Shown: in pieces, positions 1 to 14,300 of the stretch
Layout: every line of letters starts with the position of its first letter
Position numbering within the stretch: the first letter of the stretch is position 1
From: Diospyros lotus
Lineage: Eukaryota > Streptophyta > Magnoliopsida > Ericales > Ebenaceae
Assembly (NCBI RefSeq): GCF_014633365.1
Contig: NC_068350.1
Coordinates: forward strand, 36,819,119 to 36,883,118
Length of the DNA stretch: 64,000 nucleotides
Direction: 5' to 3'
Position numbers and translations under genes: made by a program
Notes under the pieces: model-generated
Database searches by the model: none
Seen by the model: the letters and a program-made list of their open reading frames with translations, nothing else
Told to the model about the DNA's origin: nothing

Positions 1-94
1 AGAAATCGAGTTTAGTGCAGGTGCTGATAGATAATATACTAAAATCCACATTTGATTCTGAGTTCTTATGTAAGTCGATCAATGGTATGCTTAC

Positions 95-2316
95 CTTTGA
101 GGGGTTTCTTATCATCTGAAAGTTGGGTTACAATGTAAATGACAGCAGCTGCAATTGATATAGGGCTCCTCCTGAAATATCATGGAGGTAAAGAAATTAA
201 AAGCAGTCTACAACCCCCTGGAAAAATCCACCCACCAACCTATAAATAAATGGTCACAACATTTGGTACAATAACATGCAAAATTAAACATAAAGCAAGA
301 GCAAGCAACTAAACTTAATGAAGATTTTTTAAGTAGGACCTCTGAGAGAACAGTGTGTGTATGAGAAGAAACGAGGAGGAAGGAAATAAGAAAAAGAAAG
401 CATAAAACGGAAGGAGAGAAGGTGAGTCAGAATATACAGGTTAGGTTTTTATCTCCCTTTTTGATTTTTTGGAAAGGGAGAAGGGGGAAGAGAGCAGATT
501 GTTTTCGGGGGGGTGAAGGTGAGTGGGAAGGCAAAAGCAAACCAGCAGAAGAGCAAAGGAGAAACAACAGAAGAGATAATAACATAATAAGAACTCTTGG
601 ACGGAGTAGGTGTATCTGCTATTGTACTGGGCACATGTATGTTATAGACAAGTCAAACACGTTACTTTGAATTTCCCCGCTTTCTTATTTTACTCCTTGT
701 CACACCATTGCCATGCCTGTCTACTCTGAGGCATGTCTTACAAATGCCCGAATATGTCCTAGTCCTGTCAATGGGCTCGAACTGAAACCATTCTTCCCAA
801 ATTGACTGTACTCAGATCTGAAAATGCAAATCCGGTCTACTAATACTAGACCTATCTATGGGGGATCAGATCCGGATTTAATCTGCCAGATTTCAATCCA
901 AAATTGAATCTCTCTCAAAAACGCTAGCATCAGCGACCAAAACTGTAGTAAAGATCCTCATCCCACTTGGTTCAGTATCAGCTATCTAGGCCGTTGGGCA
1001 TGTACAAAAATTTTTCCGCTCAAAGCAGCTAAGACAGCTGGGATAGTCCTCAGCAAGCCTGATGGTGGTGACTGTCTCATGGGAGAGCAAGGACTTAGAC
1101 CCCACTTGGGATTAAGGTGAAGTGAGTTGAGTTGAGTTTGATTACATAAAAGTATTTGGGAAATTTATCAAGTTGAGACGAGTTTCAATTATAACTGTTT
1201 GGTAAAATACTAAAGTTGAGTTGAATTAGAATGTTAAATGACTAAGGAGGACATAAAAATTAGGCAAAAGGTCACTTTTGGTACATGAACTTGCACATTT
1301 TGGTCAATTTCATACATGAACTTTATTTGTGGTCAATCAAATATATGAACTTATAATTTTGGTCAATTTCATAGAAATGAAATTAAGGTAAATTATCATT
1401 AGACACCTTACAATTTGGACCATTTACACAGAGACCCCTTAATAATTTAAATTCCTCTAAATGTCTATACAACTTATCTTTTATACTCTGAAAACCCCTT
1501 TCATTTTGTGTATTACCCAAAAATAAAAATTAAAAGTAGAAAACACTATATCTTTTGCTCAGAGTAAGATGGTAAAATCCCAACACTGATGCTTCTTGTT
1601 CTTTGAATTCACCCAAACTCGCCTTGCCTTGGCAAAGAAAAACTGAAACAAGGAGAGGAAGATGGGAAATTTTCAAATCCCCAAAACTAAAAAACATGAA
1701 GAACACCCAAAAAAGGTCTCTGCACCAAAATGATGAAATAGATGGTATCCTCAACCAATAACCCACAAAAAATCTTTATAGTTGGACAAACATCAGAAAC
1801 CCCCAAATCAACCTAATAAAAAAAAAAAAAAAAAACAAATCGCATAATCAAAATCATCAAAAAGAAGTGATGATTAACTATCCAAATTAGCGATCAACCT
1901 GGTGAACCCAACTGCAGTTGATCCAATTTTTACTAAACATCCTTCTACATCAAGGGACTTCAAGGTTTCCTTGGATTATGTTGGGGATCTTTTAATGGTT
2001 TGGAATTTTTATTGTCATTTAGCAGACTATTGAACTTGTGGCCTTTCACCCTCGGACATTTTCAAAATGCTCTTTTCCAAAAAGAAAGAAATCTGATTCC
2101 CATTGTGGAATCTCATGCGGCTCTTCCTCACTTGCTTATAAAGGATAAGGAAGATTATACAATGGCTTTACAGAAGAAAAACCATATGCCAAAAGTTGAA
2201 CAATAAAAATCATCAAAAGTTTCCATCATTGCAACTAACTAAAAGGGAATTCCAGGTTTCTGATCAAGAGGGATAAGGCAGAGAAAAAGATTGTGTGTGT
2301 GTGTGAGAGAGAGAGA

Positions 2317-2347
<31 letters not shown>

Positions 2348-5300
2348 GCTCCATTATGGTCGTCCATCACCAGAGAAGATGGGAGGGTGAGATTTTGGTG
2401 CTGGCAACGTGTTCCAAACCCATAACCAGCATTGAAAAAGAACAGACAAAGGGTTCTAGTTTTTGATTTTTTATTTTTGGTTAAATTTAATTAGTTTGTA
2501 ATAAAGGGGATGTTAAAGCCCCCAAAAAATAAATCATGTGGACCTTCAGAGATATTTTTAAACTAAGAGGAGTCTTAAGGGAAATTTATCCCAATTTCAA
2601 TCGTATGAAATTAACCAAAATTATAAGTTCATGCACCAAATTGACAAAAATGCACAAGTTCACGTACTAAAAGTGACCTTTTGCCTAAAAATTATAAATG
2701 TGATAATAAAATTTATATATAGATTAATATAACAAATCTTATTACATATATAAGTATATTTTAACAAATATGTGTATAATTTTTTATTACAATATATATA
2801 ATTTAACAAATCTATTTTATAAAAATATTTATAAATAATATGAAAATGAATATACAACAGCAGCATATCCCACCTTTATCCCACTATGTGGAGTCGGCTA
2901 CATGAATTCTAGACTTTCATATATTTCTGTCTTTTGTTATATCTTCATTTAGGTCCATACAATATGAAAATGAATATATTTATTAAAATATATTTTCTTT
3001 ATTATATGGCAATGAATATATAAATATATTTTCTTTATTTATAAATATATTTTTTGTCTTTTCTTCATTTAGACTTCCATGTATTTTCTTTTGTATAATG
3101 GCAATGGTGGAAGAAGAGACCAAGTGGTTGACTGATCAGGAGATTTAATTTTAGAGTTTCTAAGGTAAATCAAAATGTCATGGACCTCTAATTTTTCTAG
3201 GCGCCTCTGGTATGGGGCTGAGGAGATTTTAATGTTATAGTTTTGTCTTGCTTAATTTTTGTTTTTGGTCAGCTGGGGATTAGAATGGTCTGTTGATGTG
3301 AGCATGGTTAGCGTGATTCAGGTTATGGCAACTGCTTTAGGCTTGTTTGAGTTTGCACCAACAAGAAGGAATGGATTTTAGGTCCTTGCAAGTAGGGCTC
3401 GGTTTCAATATACCTTTTGTTAGCTACTGTTTGGAGATAAACTTCCAAAAATAAAATAAATTATATTTTTCTATTTGGGTTATCAAGAAGAAAACTGTTA
3501 AAAACTGGAAACAATCAAAACAGGAAAAAGAAAATGAGAGAACCTATAGGATAGGGTCTGGATTGGGTTGGATCCAGTCCAGATCCACATCATTGACAAG
3601 CCTAGTGGCACTGGTGCCCATGCCTCACCCTCATCATATAAAAGGTAGAGTGAAAAAATAAAACTATATCACACTTGCACAACCTTGAGTAGATAAATCA
3701 GATCAGCGGCTGGGAATTAAACTTACCTAGTTTTTCATGTTCAAGAACAAGAAGAGATGTCTATTTCAGCACTACAAATTTGTTTATCTGAAGTACATAT
3801 TTTTCATAAAGTAGGGTAGGACTTTCTATAATAGAATAAGCAGGCTAGTTAAGAAGCAGCAATATGGATATAATCTAGAAATACAGACAGAAGCAAGCAA
3901 AATATGGTAATTTGTCAAAGTTGAGGAAGTAGATACAGAAAGGATTGCTAGATTAACAAAGTAATATGTGAGAGTTCCAAATCACCAGTTGGTAATATGT
4001 TAACAGGTTACTAGTATCTGTGAGAGTTGTAATCAGAATGAGTTTAAGTACTTTTATTTATTATCTTGAACAAGGTTTGTATTTGCAAATTTGCCAAATT
4101 TTATCCCGAACAAAGTTCCAAAAGCCTATCAACAAATCCATTCTTTCCTCATATATGCCCAACTAAAATAGACTTGTTCCCGTTGTGTGTTGTAGATGAC
4201 CCCAGAAAAAGATACACTGATAAAAGATTTAAGACACATATCCTAGCATGTTTGAATGTCAACACATATCCTAGCATGTTTGATGTGCATCCAAGGCTGA
4301 TACATGTCAAGCATGAGTATGACATCCAAATTGAAGTGTCTGTGCTTCGCAACTCATGTCCAGAACACATATTCCCAAGTGTCCAATAGAAGTGCTCAAA
4401 GAATTAGAAGATTCACTAGGGTGGGTTCTAATCATATTCAAAATAAAATTCTTAAATTAACTAAATTATAAGAAAACAAAACAATTCCATATTGAAAATC
4501 AAAAATAAAAAAATTTAGAATTTAGTTTTATGTTAAGTTCTATGGGTTGGCAGTTCATGTCACTTCAGATAAACTACTATTGACAAGATTAACAGGGCAA
4601 TGAGTCCCATGAAAAAAATATATATAACGGAAGTATAAATAACTGGATATTCCTTCTCTTCCTTGGCTCAATTACCCTTTGGGGTCTTAGAATGAAATGG
4701 AAGCACATTTCAATGCCATCTGTATGGAAAAAAAATAGAACTTGTTCTCAAGCTCCGCCACCCAAACACGATCACCCAAGTCAACAATAGGAAAAATCAT
4801 TTTGGAGTTCAAAATTGAAATGATTTTTTTAGTCCCACTATATACTAATATCCTTTATGGTTTATGACATAATAGAAAAAGCATCATCTCACAAACTGAT
4901 ATGTTCTCCCACCAGCCTACCGTGTTGATCATTGCCAGTTATTTTGACTATAATTAATAACACAAAAGCAATCAAGGAATCCTGCTTTCTATTTGCTCAA
5001 ATCTTAGGGGCCGTTTTAGTTTTGGAAAATGTTTTCCAGTTTTGTCTCCAATTTTCTATAAAACCTCTAGGTTTCATTTCCCATAGAAAATTTGAAAAAA
5101 CATTCAAATATTAGTGCAGAAAACTAATTTCCAATCTAGAAGATGAGGAGGGTATTCAGGATTGGTATTGTCTTGTGATTCTATTATAGATACATTTGCA
5201 CACACAATGCATTCATTCTTCCCATGTGGAATATGAGAACATAAGAGAAAAACAAACCTTATATCAAACTCTTCTGACTTCTGGACAGCTTCTTGGGCAG

Positions 5301-8300
5301 CTTTAACTGCTTGATTGTTCATACCAAGATTTGAACAAAAGCGCCTCTGAAGGGTTTTTATTAAGATTTAAAATGAGTGGCAGAATAACTAGAAAAGATA
5401 ACTATTGCAAGGGCAATTATGAAAGAACTTATATAAGAGCCATAACAAAATAAAAATGCATGATTTCACAAAAACTCTCACCATAAAATCCCCAGCATGT
5501 ATGGTGCCCATCTCCACGGATTGGCCCATCTCAAGCTCTAGTTGTTTCACTATGTACTCTTTTGCACGGCCAATTTCCTTCTTTGTCGCTCCATTGGCGA
5601 CAGAGCATATTTCTAATTGAAATCCATGGTTTCAGGAATAGCTCATTTGCATAGAGAGATAAATTAGGAAGCAGCCATACAATAAAAGAAATCTTAGGTT
5701 GTACCCTTTACAGTTCGTGGCTTGTCTTCTTGCCGACAAGCAATGTACAGGCAAGCAGCCAAAATAGCATCTTGGTTTCTTCCTCTACTAGATTTCTGAT
5801 CTTCTACCTTCTTGTATATTTCATTGGCCCGATCCTTGAGAAAAAAATCATAGAGATCAATCAAGAAAAGGTGAAGTATTCAAGTTGTCCACCTTTAAAA
5901 CAACAAAAGGATAGACAAATAAACTGTCAGCAAACAATTGCATAATCATCTTTAGAATGCATGTCGAGGGAAGAAAACGTCTATCTCTCGCAAAACCTTC
6001 TTATATTATTTTTTCCCTATAATAGGTAAAACCACATACACTGTTCAATGCTTAGTAAGTAATATATAAATTATGGATGACCATACAAAGGAAGAAAAAT
6101 GAAAACAACACATTTGTGATCAAAAGAATGCCATACAAATTGTATCATCATGATAGTACTGGAGGTCAGTAAAAATCCTAGGATAAGAAGTTGAGAAATA
6201 AACCATACTTTGGAGTTGGAATATTTCAAATTCTTGCATCATATATATGGAGATGCATTTCCATGTCATCACAAGAAATCATGAGGAAGCACAGATAAAT
6301 AAATTAATTGATTCACATTTATAAACAACATATCAAGCCTTACTCACACTATGTGGGGTTGGAAATACACATTTATAAAGTCACCACAAAATGCAAGCCA
6401 AGTATTAGAAAACAAAAACTTATCATTAAACAGTGGTTAAAATAGGCACTGATTATCCACATACCTGCCCCGCATAGGAACTTAATATGCAGGCAGCAAC
6501 AGGATGCTCCCAAAGGACATGTATGAAGACCAGTATTGTGACCTTTTGACATAATTGATGGTGCAAATGTTTATCCAACAGTTCTAAATAGTAGGGGAAC
6601 AAAAGCATGCATAGCATCATGGAGATAATAGCCAATGCTGATGTATATATCTCACAGAGATGAAAAAAATTACTTATACCCTATTGTACTAGGAACTTAA
6701 TGCCTAAACAATGTGAAGACCTATATACACACAAACATATATAACACCACCAATTCTAGAGCTTTTCCTTCTTTGATGTCGCCCTGCTAGACATTAGCCT
6801 ACCTTCTTTATCATGCCTTCAACAATTGCTGTCCACTCTTATTCCAATGCAATTACTTATAAGCCTCCCTGATATTTTGATAGCCTCCAAGGTTAATCAC
6901 ATTCAACAATCCAAAGCAATAATAAAGAAATAATAGAGAACATGCCCCAATATACTTGGACACTCTCAAACATACCTACACTTGTCTATACATACATAAC
7001 ACAGAAAATTTTATAGCATTTTCTTCTTCCACTCTATACAGACATGTATGGGCAGGCCAGCTTCTTTATCTTGTACAAAACAACTACGGTCCTCTATTCT
7101 TCTGATATGATCAGTACTAAGCCTCAGAAAAATTAGGGTAAGGTTAAACTTTAACATAAACAAGTTGGGTAAACCGGAAATCCTTGTATCACTATGGTCC
7201 ATGCATAAAAACACAAATTCAAATAACTATAAACACTAGCAAATCTCGAGATAACTTTGCATAAACTGTTGCAAAGTGTAGTCAAGAGGGTGGCTGGATA
7301 GAATTATTGATTATAAAAGGATGGATAGCCAAGTTGATAGTTCCAAGGCAAACTTGAGGAAACTTGTACTATTTCTACGATTCTCAGGCTGTAGTGGCTG
7401 ATCTAACATTCAAAACAATTTCACAAAGAGTAAGTAATTCTAGGAACAAGCACATAACCAAGACAAGTTGATTTTTTCCACATTCAATTATGCAAAAAGA
7501 GCTAACACCCATAGAGAATTTGATTTCATTTTGTTCAAACATATGCATACTTCAGTCTAGAGTAATAATGGAAAAGTTTTATCATGACACATCTATCCCA
7601 ACCTTCATCATGAGTCATGATGAACATGTTGTTGATTTTACTTATATTTTTTCTCAGTTCAATAAATAAAATATGAATAGCTTATAAACAAAATGTTCAA
7701 CTTGTAACATCTTACTATAGTATATATAAGTAAAGCCCATGTGGATGCAGTTCTCTGTTTTCTCGTGAAGGACTGAATCCAGAACAAATTCCAACAGTTT
7801 GAGACCAATAAACAGTAGATAGCAACAGGAAACAAAGTGAATGGAAACTATATGTAAGATATATCAAATAGAATGTGTTATCCTTTTACTTGTACTAAAG
7901 AAACAGTATATAACTCTGGTAAGGGACAAGAAATACACAGAGGAAAGGAATACACCTATAGTATCTGTCCTGTGTTCTCATGAATACATGGGTAGGATTA
8001 GAATCTTAGTAATCCCCTATCCTTTCAACAATTATTGTCCTCTGAATGGCTCCCAGATATGTCATATCTGCAGTGTTTTCTCAAGAAATATGAAGAGTAA
8101 AGGAATATTAAGTGGGCTGTTTCAAGGGGAAACAAAGTATGATGAAGGCCATTCTTGCTATTCACAATTAATACCAGTGGCAATAGCTACAGTTCCCTAT
8201 CATGATGCAGGACTAGCATATGTCAATTTTTTAAAGCCGTCATCAATAATGTAAATGAATGGGTTATACCCAGTTTCCACAAAAAGGAGGAATACTAAGG

Positions 8301-11300
8301 CATTTAGTGTCATACTATTGATAAATATACAAGGGTACGCAAAAGTATAGGCGTTCATATTTTTGTTTCGATCTCTTCAATCAGCCACTCCCCCTCCCCC
8401 CCTTCCTCTCTCTCTCCAGACCAGTCAGTGGGCTGGGTCTGGACCTGAATCTAGTCCGGTTTGGTTCTGATCCATTTAACCAGGTCTGGTCCTAAACATA
8501 TATCTGATTACCTGAACCTGGTTCCAGATCCTATTATAGATATCATAAATGGTCCAGATCTAGCAGTTCCAACCAGTTTATAAGCCTACCAGCCAGACCA
8601 TAATGGCTATGCCCAATGAGCCCACTCCCCCTCCCAACCTCCGGTGACTCCTTGCCTCCCTCTCCTCCCAAACTCTTGACAGCACCTACCAACCACTGAC
8701 AAGCCCCCTTCTCCCTAGCTATTCCTCTTGGGTAGGCAACCCCACTGTTAGCAAGGGTTCATCAGGCCCTTGCTGGCAATGAAGAAAATAAGGCGGCAGC
8801 AAAAGAATGGGTTGACAATGCAGAAGGGACATTAAAGTCCAAAAAAATTGTAGGCAATGGATACGCTCGCCAATATAAAATAAATTGTTGCATGTATTTA
8901 ATCATCCAACATTTTTTCCAAACATCATTTTCACTTTTATGTTAGGATTAGGAGCTCTTAGAAACTCAATTCAATAGTCTTAGTTTGCCAATCTCTCAAC
9001 ACTCCTCACCCGAGAAACATCCACAACAGAAAATATAAACTGGAAATGAAAAGAACAGAAAAGAAATCAAAGTAAGAGACAACCAAACCAAGCAGTAGGC
9101 ACAGATTTATCCTGGTTCGAACTGATCAATGATCAGTCCTACATCCAGCCTCCAATCCAAGAGCAAATTCCACTAGAAACCAGAGAAACAGATTACAAGA
9201 AACCCTCAAACTCTATCACACAAGTTCACTGCCCTCACACAAGAGATTACATAGACAAACTTTCTCTCTAAGCCTTTTCTCCCTCTCAACAATCTCACTT
9301 GTATTCAGAGACACAATGAATGACATATTTGTTATGTCCAACTGCCTAGCCCTCGCCTCCTATTTATAAACCATAGGGGTGTTAATTACAAAGCCTATCA
9401 TTTAGCCTACACAAAGACGAAAATATCCCTTATAATATAACACCTAAGTTATCTCTCTCTAACTTAGAAAAAATCCAGTCACACTCATTCTTCTAACAGG
9501 TTCTACTCTTCATCTTCTAGACAGAAATCTCCATGCAAAACCCAACATTTTATTTCTAAAATTCAAAAAATGCTGACACAATGTTTAGTTTTTATTTAAC
9601 ACAAAATGAAAGCAAACACAAAACACATAAGAATGAACACTGAAACTAAATCAGCGAAAACTGAAAGCAAAATCAAGCAGGTTTTAAGTTCATGTTTTTA
9701 TTTGTCTTTTAAATTTTTTTTGCTCAAGATCATGGCCACCTGCAAACTCTATTTACCTAGACATTGCATTTCCCATGATTGTGTTTACAAAATGGTGTTG
9801 AAACAACTTTCCTAAAATTTGGAAAAGTAAAAAAATGTTAACAAAATGTCTTTCAAACTGTAATCTGTTCTACCAAAACTTCTTAATAACATTCAAGAAA
9901 TTCTTAAAGAAACATTACAGGAACATATTTTCCATAAATTCTATTTTTCCTATTTTCCTAAACCTTTTTTTATTTCAAAAATAATGTCAATGTCACTTCA
10001 AATTCTCTAAATATTTACCACTAAGATCTTAACTGATCACAACATTTTTACTGTTTATCAAATTTCAAATAGTAACTTTTTAAATATATATATATAAATA
10101 ATTATATTTGATCTTATACTAAGCATTTCTCTCTCATCTTTATTGATATTTCGCATTTCTGTTTTACGTATCATTTTCTGTTTTCATTTGCCACTTTACA
10201 ACACTGTTGAAAGCTAAACAACAAAGATAATCCTGAACAAAACCATAAAAATCTGATTTCACTAAAGGGTGTGTTCTTGGTGCATGCCGTCCTCCCCTTG
10301 CAGGGGCCATCTTTGTATGCAGCCTTACCCTTGCTTTGCGAAGAGGCTATTTCCATAATTAGAAGCAATGACCTCACAAATGAAACCATAATCATATTGG
10401 CGCATCTAGAAGTTCCTGAACTTCATTGAGTAATGTCACTCATAAAAAAGGCCAAGATCCACAATGCAGGATCACTTCCAAAAGAGAAACAGCGCCTTTA
10501 GCAAACTATGCTTTTATGGAGCTACCACACGGCACACAAAAGTTCTATATCGTCACATAAGAAGACACAATAATGGGCAATAAATAGCATACCTTTATGG
10601 TTGCGACCAGCCCCAACCTGCAAGAGAAAATTACAGAATTTAGTAATATGATCGCAACTAGTACATATCCAGATTATAATATGAGCATATGCAGACAGAA
10701 TGAAAGAAAGAACAAGGATCAATTGATTCCTAGCAAATGCAGATTTGTCCACATTCTGGAATTAAAATCATTTCAAGATACATGCATACCACACAGCATG
10801 AAATTAGAAAACAAAACAACCCAATATGGGAGATCCAAATGCTCAACCTAGTCAAATGAATATGTAAACACACAGTGAGCTTCGTGCATATAACACCAAG
10901 CAAGGTCCAAAGTCAAAAGGAATCATTAAATATTAGGTCAGGATTGGACCAAGATAAAAGATAACGCTGGAAGACAGGAAAAAATAAGAAAGAATATGGA
11001 GGGGAAAAAAATTAAATTAAAATACTCAACTGTGGCAAACCTAAAAATTATCTAAAAGGTTGATGCAGACACTAGCAAGTCTTCTTGTAATGAATAGTGG
11101 ATTTTCACACATGACCAAACCAACTGAAAAGGCTATTCATATGGATTTTTTTCTTCTACAAGATTTATACATGGATAGATATGCCTAAGGTATATACTGA
11201 GACAGTTATCTCATTCTAATACCAAAATGTGTTGGAACTTTAGAACACCAAGTAATTTCAGACTCATCTAATTCTCATCTAATTCAAAATTTGAAGTTCT

Positions 11301-14300
11301 GCTGTGTTCTAATGTCCTTGAACATGAGAATACAGCAAATTTTCAAAATTTTAAAGTACTTTGATTTTACTATTTTAATATAAAATAGTTTCTACAAACT
11401 AATGAGTTGAATGCATGGATTAGAGTTGTATGTGATCATAAAAAAAATAACGTATTTATTAAGCCCATTTCCATCTAATCCTATCAAAGTGTCTAGGATC
11501 CTTGTCTACCAATTTAAAAGAGCCCATATCAATGGGGCATGCTATAACTGTAAAGACCTTGACCCTTAATCTTTTAAAAGTATCAGATGTTCATGAATAT
11601 TGACAAGAGGACTCCTATATAGGGTCTAAAGTAAATTCATAATTAAAAAAAGAGAGCAAGTAGACTAAATGGAAATACATGTCTGTGTATATAAATAAAG
11701 ATAAAGAAGGCCACCAGAACAGCAGAGAATTTATACAGAGCAAAAAAGAGGAGGACCAACCAATATGCTTCAGTAGTAAATATTAATAAGCCAGCAGTCT
11801 ACATTTTGGAACATGTGGCCAACAACCTCATATCTATTCATTCCAAAACAATAAACTTCATAATCCAAAAGAAATCAAATGCTCTCTTATCGTTTCCTTG
11901 AAAATTCCCTCACGAAAAAAAAAAAAATCATGTGCTATGAAGAATAACATGTGCAAAATAAAAGTGCAAATAAACCAAAAATGTTACACTAGACATATAG
12001 CCATTGTCACGACCCTAGGGGTATTAGAGGGGAAAAGTTGTAATTGAGTTACAATTGTTGTTAGGAGGTATTTTGTAATTCGGTTAGCTACACATGGGAA
12101 CTGTTATTCTAGAATATGTTTCATATTAGTTGTTAGTTAATGCCTATAAAAGGCTACTTGTAGGAGGATGGATGTTATGTTGATGAATGAATTGTAATTC
12201 TGTTATTTCTCTCCTAACTCTCTCTCATTCCCTCTTCTCTTCTCCCTCAATTATCTCTGTTCAGTTCTATCGCTCCCTCCAATTCTTCTCTATTTTTCTC
12301 CCAAATTCGTTTATAAACCCTAGCCCCTAGGGTTGTGACATCTGGTATTAGAGTCGACGATTCTCAATTGTGATCCAAAAGCTTAGAAGTTGGCCAAGGC
12401 GAATTCCGAGTGATTGAGATCAAGCGATCACGATCGAATTAGCAGATTATAGTGACCATAGCGATAGGCGCGGAATTGAGGTTTGTCTAACCACAACAGG
12501 TGACGACGTGGAGCGGACGAGTATTGGAGCCGATCAAAGTCATTGTAACTATGCGACTACACCTGCTCCTGAATCAGGTTCGATGTTGAAGCGGAACGAC
12601 ATCAACGATTCTTTACGAATTGTAGGCAAAGCAGGTTCCGTATCCGACCTAATTTCAGGTGATGCAGTGAATTCCGAGTCGTCTTGAGGTAGTAAAGACA
12701 GAATCGTAATCGACCAAGCAATTTTCAGAATCAGTGGATTCGTAGGTGAGCAATTCTCAGAAGATTGACATAGCCAATAGATCTTCGGTGGCGACTTCGA
12801 TGATTGCGGAGCCTTTGGACGGTGATTGGGTGGCAAATCCACTGGTGATTCTGATTTGTGTAAATCGTGGTTAGATAGTGATGCGGTCACTATTTGAAGA
12901 TGGAGGGAACCGACCCGAAAGCGTTCAAGACCCGATCCAAACCAGCCCATTCAAGAACCGGCCAAACAAGGGTCGAGACTTCATATTTTTTCCCATATTC
13001 CTTTAGGGTTTTAATTTACTTCATATCTTCTAGGGTTTTACTTCTATTAGGATTCTAATTAGTTTTATTTACCATAAAGGCATAGGTTGGCCGAACACTA
13101 TAAATAGTCCTTAGCTAAGGTTTGTAAATAGTTTTTTCATTATTCAATTTCAGCAGCCTATTCGGTTTTCCTCAACAAAACAGATTTGGTTTTGCACCTA
13201 CTTGAGAATCAAGTTTCAGTAATTGAAGCTTGTTTTTTTTAAGAGTTTCTTTTGTGTGTTTATTCTCTACAAGCGCGCTACACGCTACGTCAAATAGCGA
13301 CCAATGCGGTGGAATTGAACTTGGATTTGAAAGGTGAGAAGGAAGACGCGATTCTCTCAATTCTGATTAGACAAAGGCCGAGCTAGGCTAGGCAGTTGAT
13401 CAAGCAACAATTTAGACGGAGATTAAGGCATCGAAGAGAAGCAGATTGGAGTGATCAAAGCCTACAGTGATTGCGATTAGATCCCGAGGACTTGTTAATC
13501 AAGGCAAACTCAAGGAGTGTGATGATCCTCCAGCTAGTGGTCAGTGATTGGGTAAGAAGTGAACGCAGGCCTGGGGTGAATTGAAGTAGAGTCAATCCAA
13601 TTGATAGAGGCCCATCGTCGATTCAATTAATCGGAATTGAATCGGATTTGAAAGGCGAAGCTGAGCATAGCCCACTTTGGCTCGAGATTGAAGACGACGC
13701 AGGTCGAAAGAGTTCTGATGGGATATCGAGTTGAATTCGAAGGTAAATCAGAGGGCACAGCGAAAGTGAATATTGAGCAATCGTTAAACAACTGATAGTG
13801 CAATCCAAGAAAAGGACTTAGATTTGAGACGATGAAATTCAGATCCAGGTCGCTGTAGGCAAGTAAGGTGATTCAGTGGAGCTCATTTCGATAATCATCG
13901 ATTTCATAATTGGATTGAGGGCTTGTTGATTTGTGGCCATGGCAGAGGGAATGAGGACAGAGTTTCAATTGGATGCTATCGAAATTGGGATACGCCAGAA
14001 CCAAGAGCAGGTGGATGACCGCTTGGAGACCTTAGAGATGGGATCCAACAAGCTCAAAAAGAGATCAATCGGAGCTGATGAGAGTATGCGGCCAATTTGG
14101 ATAGAGCTGTTAGTGGGGAGAGGAATTTGCTCGATTAAGCCAACAAATCAGCCAGCAGGTGAGAGCAACCTTGAGCATGTACAGACTTTCTTTCCCGGAC
14201 TTCATCGGCGCCAATCCTAACAATGCCCGCGAGGCAAAGGCGTAACAATTAGATGGAAGCATGGGATAGGGTGGAGGCAAAAGAAGACAATCTGACTCGA

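Larger units (their letters stand above)
1263..2685 (+). mobile_element. Non-autonomous Mutator-like element (Pack-MULE candidate)
   Basis: A 1423-bp element with long terminal inverted repeats: the left end begins GGCAAAAGGTCACTTTT and the right end is its complement, with similarity continuing for roughly 100 bp. It is flanked by a perfect 9-bp duplication, TAAAAATTA, at 1254-1262 and 2686-2694. Long inverted repeats plus a 9-bp target duplication are the signature of Mutator-like elements. No transposase is encoded. The interior contains a fragment of a host-type coding sequence (separate entry) and a GT/GA/G microsatellite. It sits inside TFIIB intron 5. Confidence 0.8.

Noticed and set aside
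2319..2348. Poly-G run as a possible G-quadruplex regulator
   Set aside because: A homopolymer of this length inside a transposon is more simply microsatellite slippage or assembly error.
4066..4389. 107-aa open frame in TFIIB intron 5
   Set aside because: Overlapped by an antisense frame of similar size; no recognisable family and no supporting signals.
7841..8254. 137-aa plus-strand open frame in TFIIB intron 2
   Set aside because: No domain, no splice or start context, and composition like the surrounding intron.
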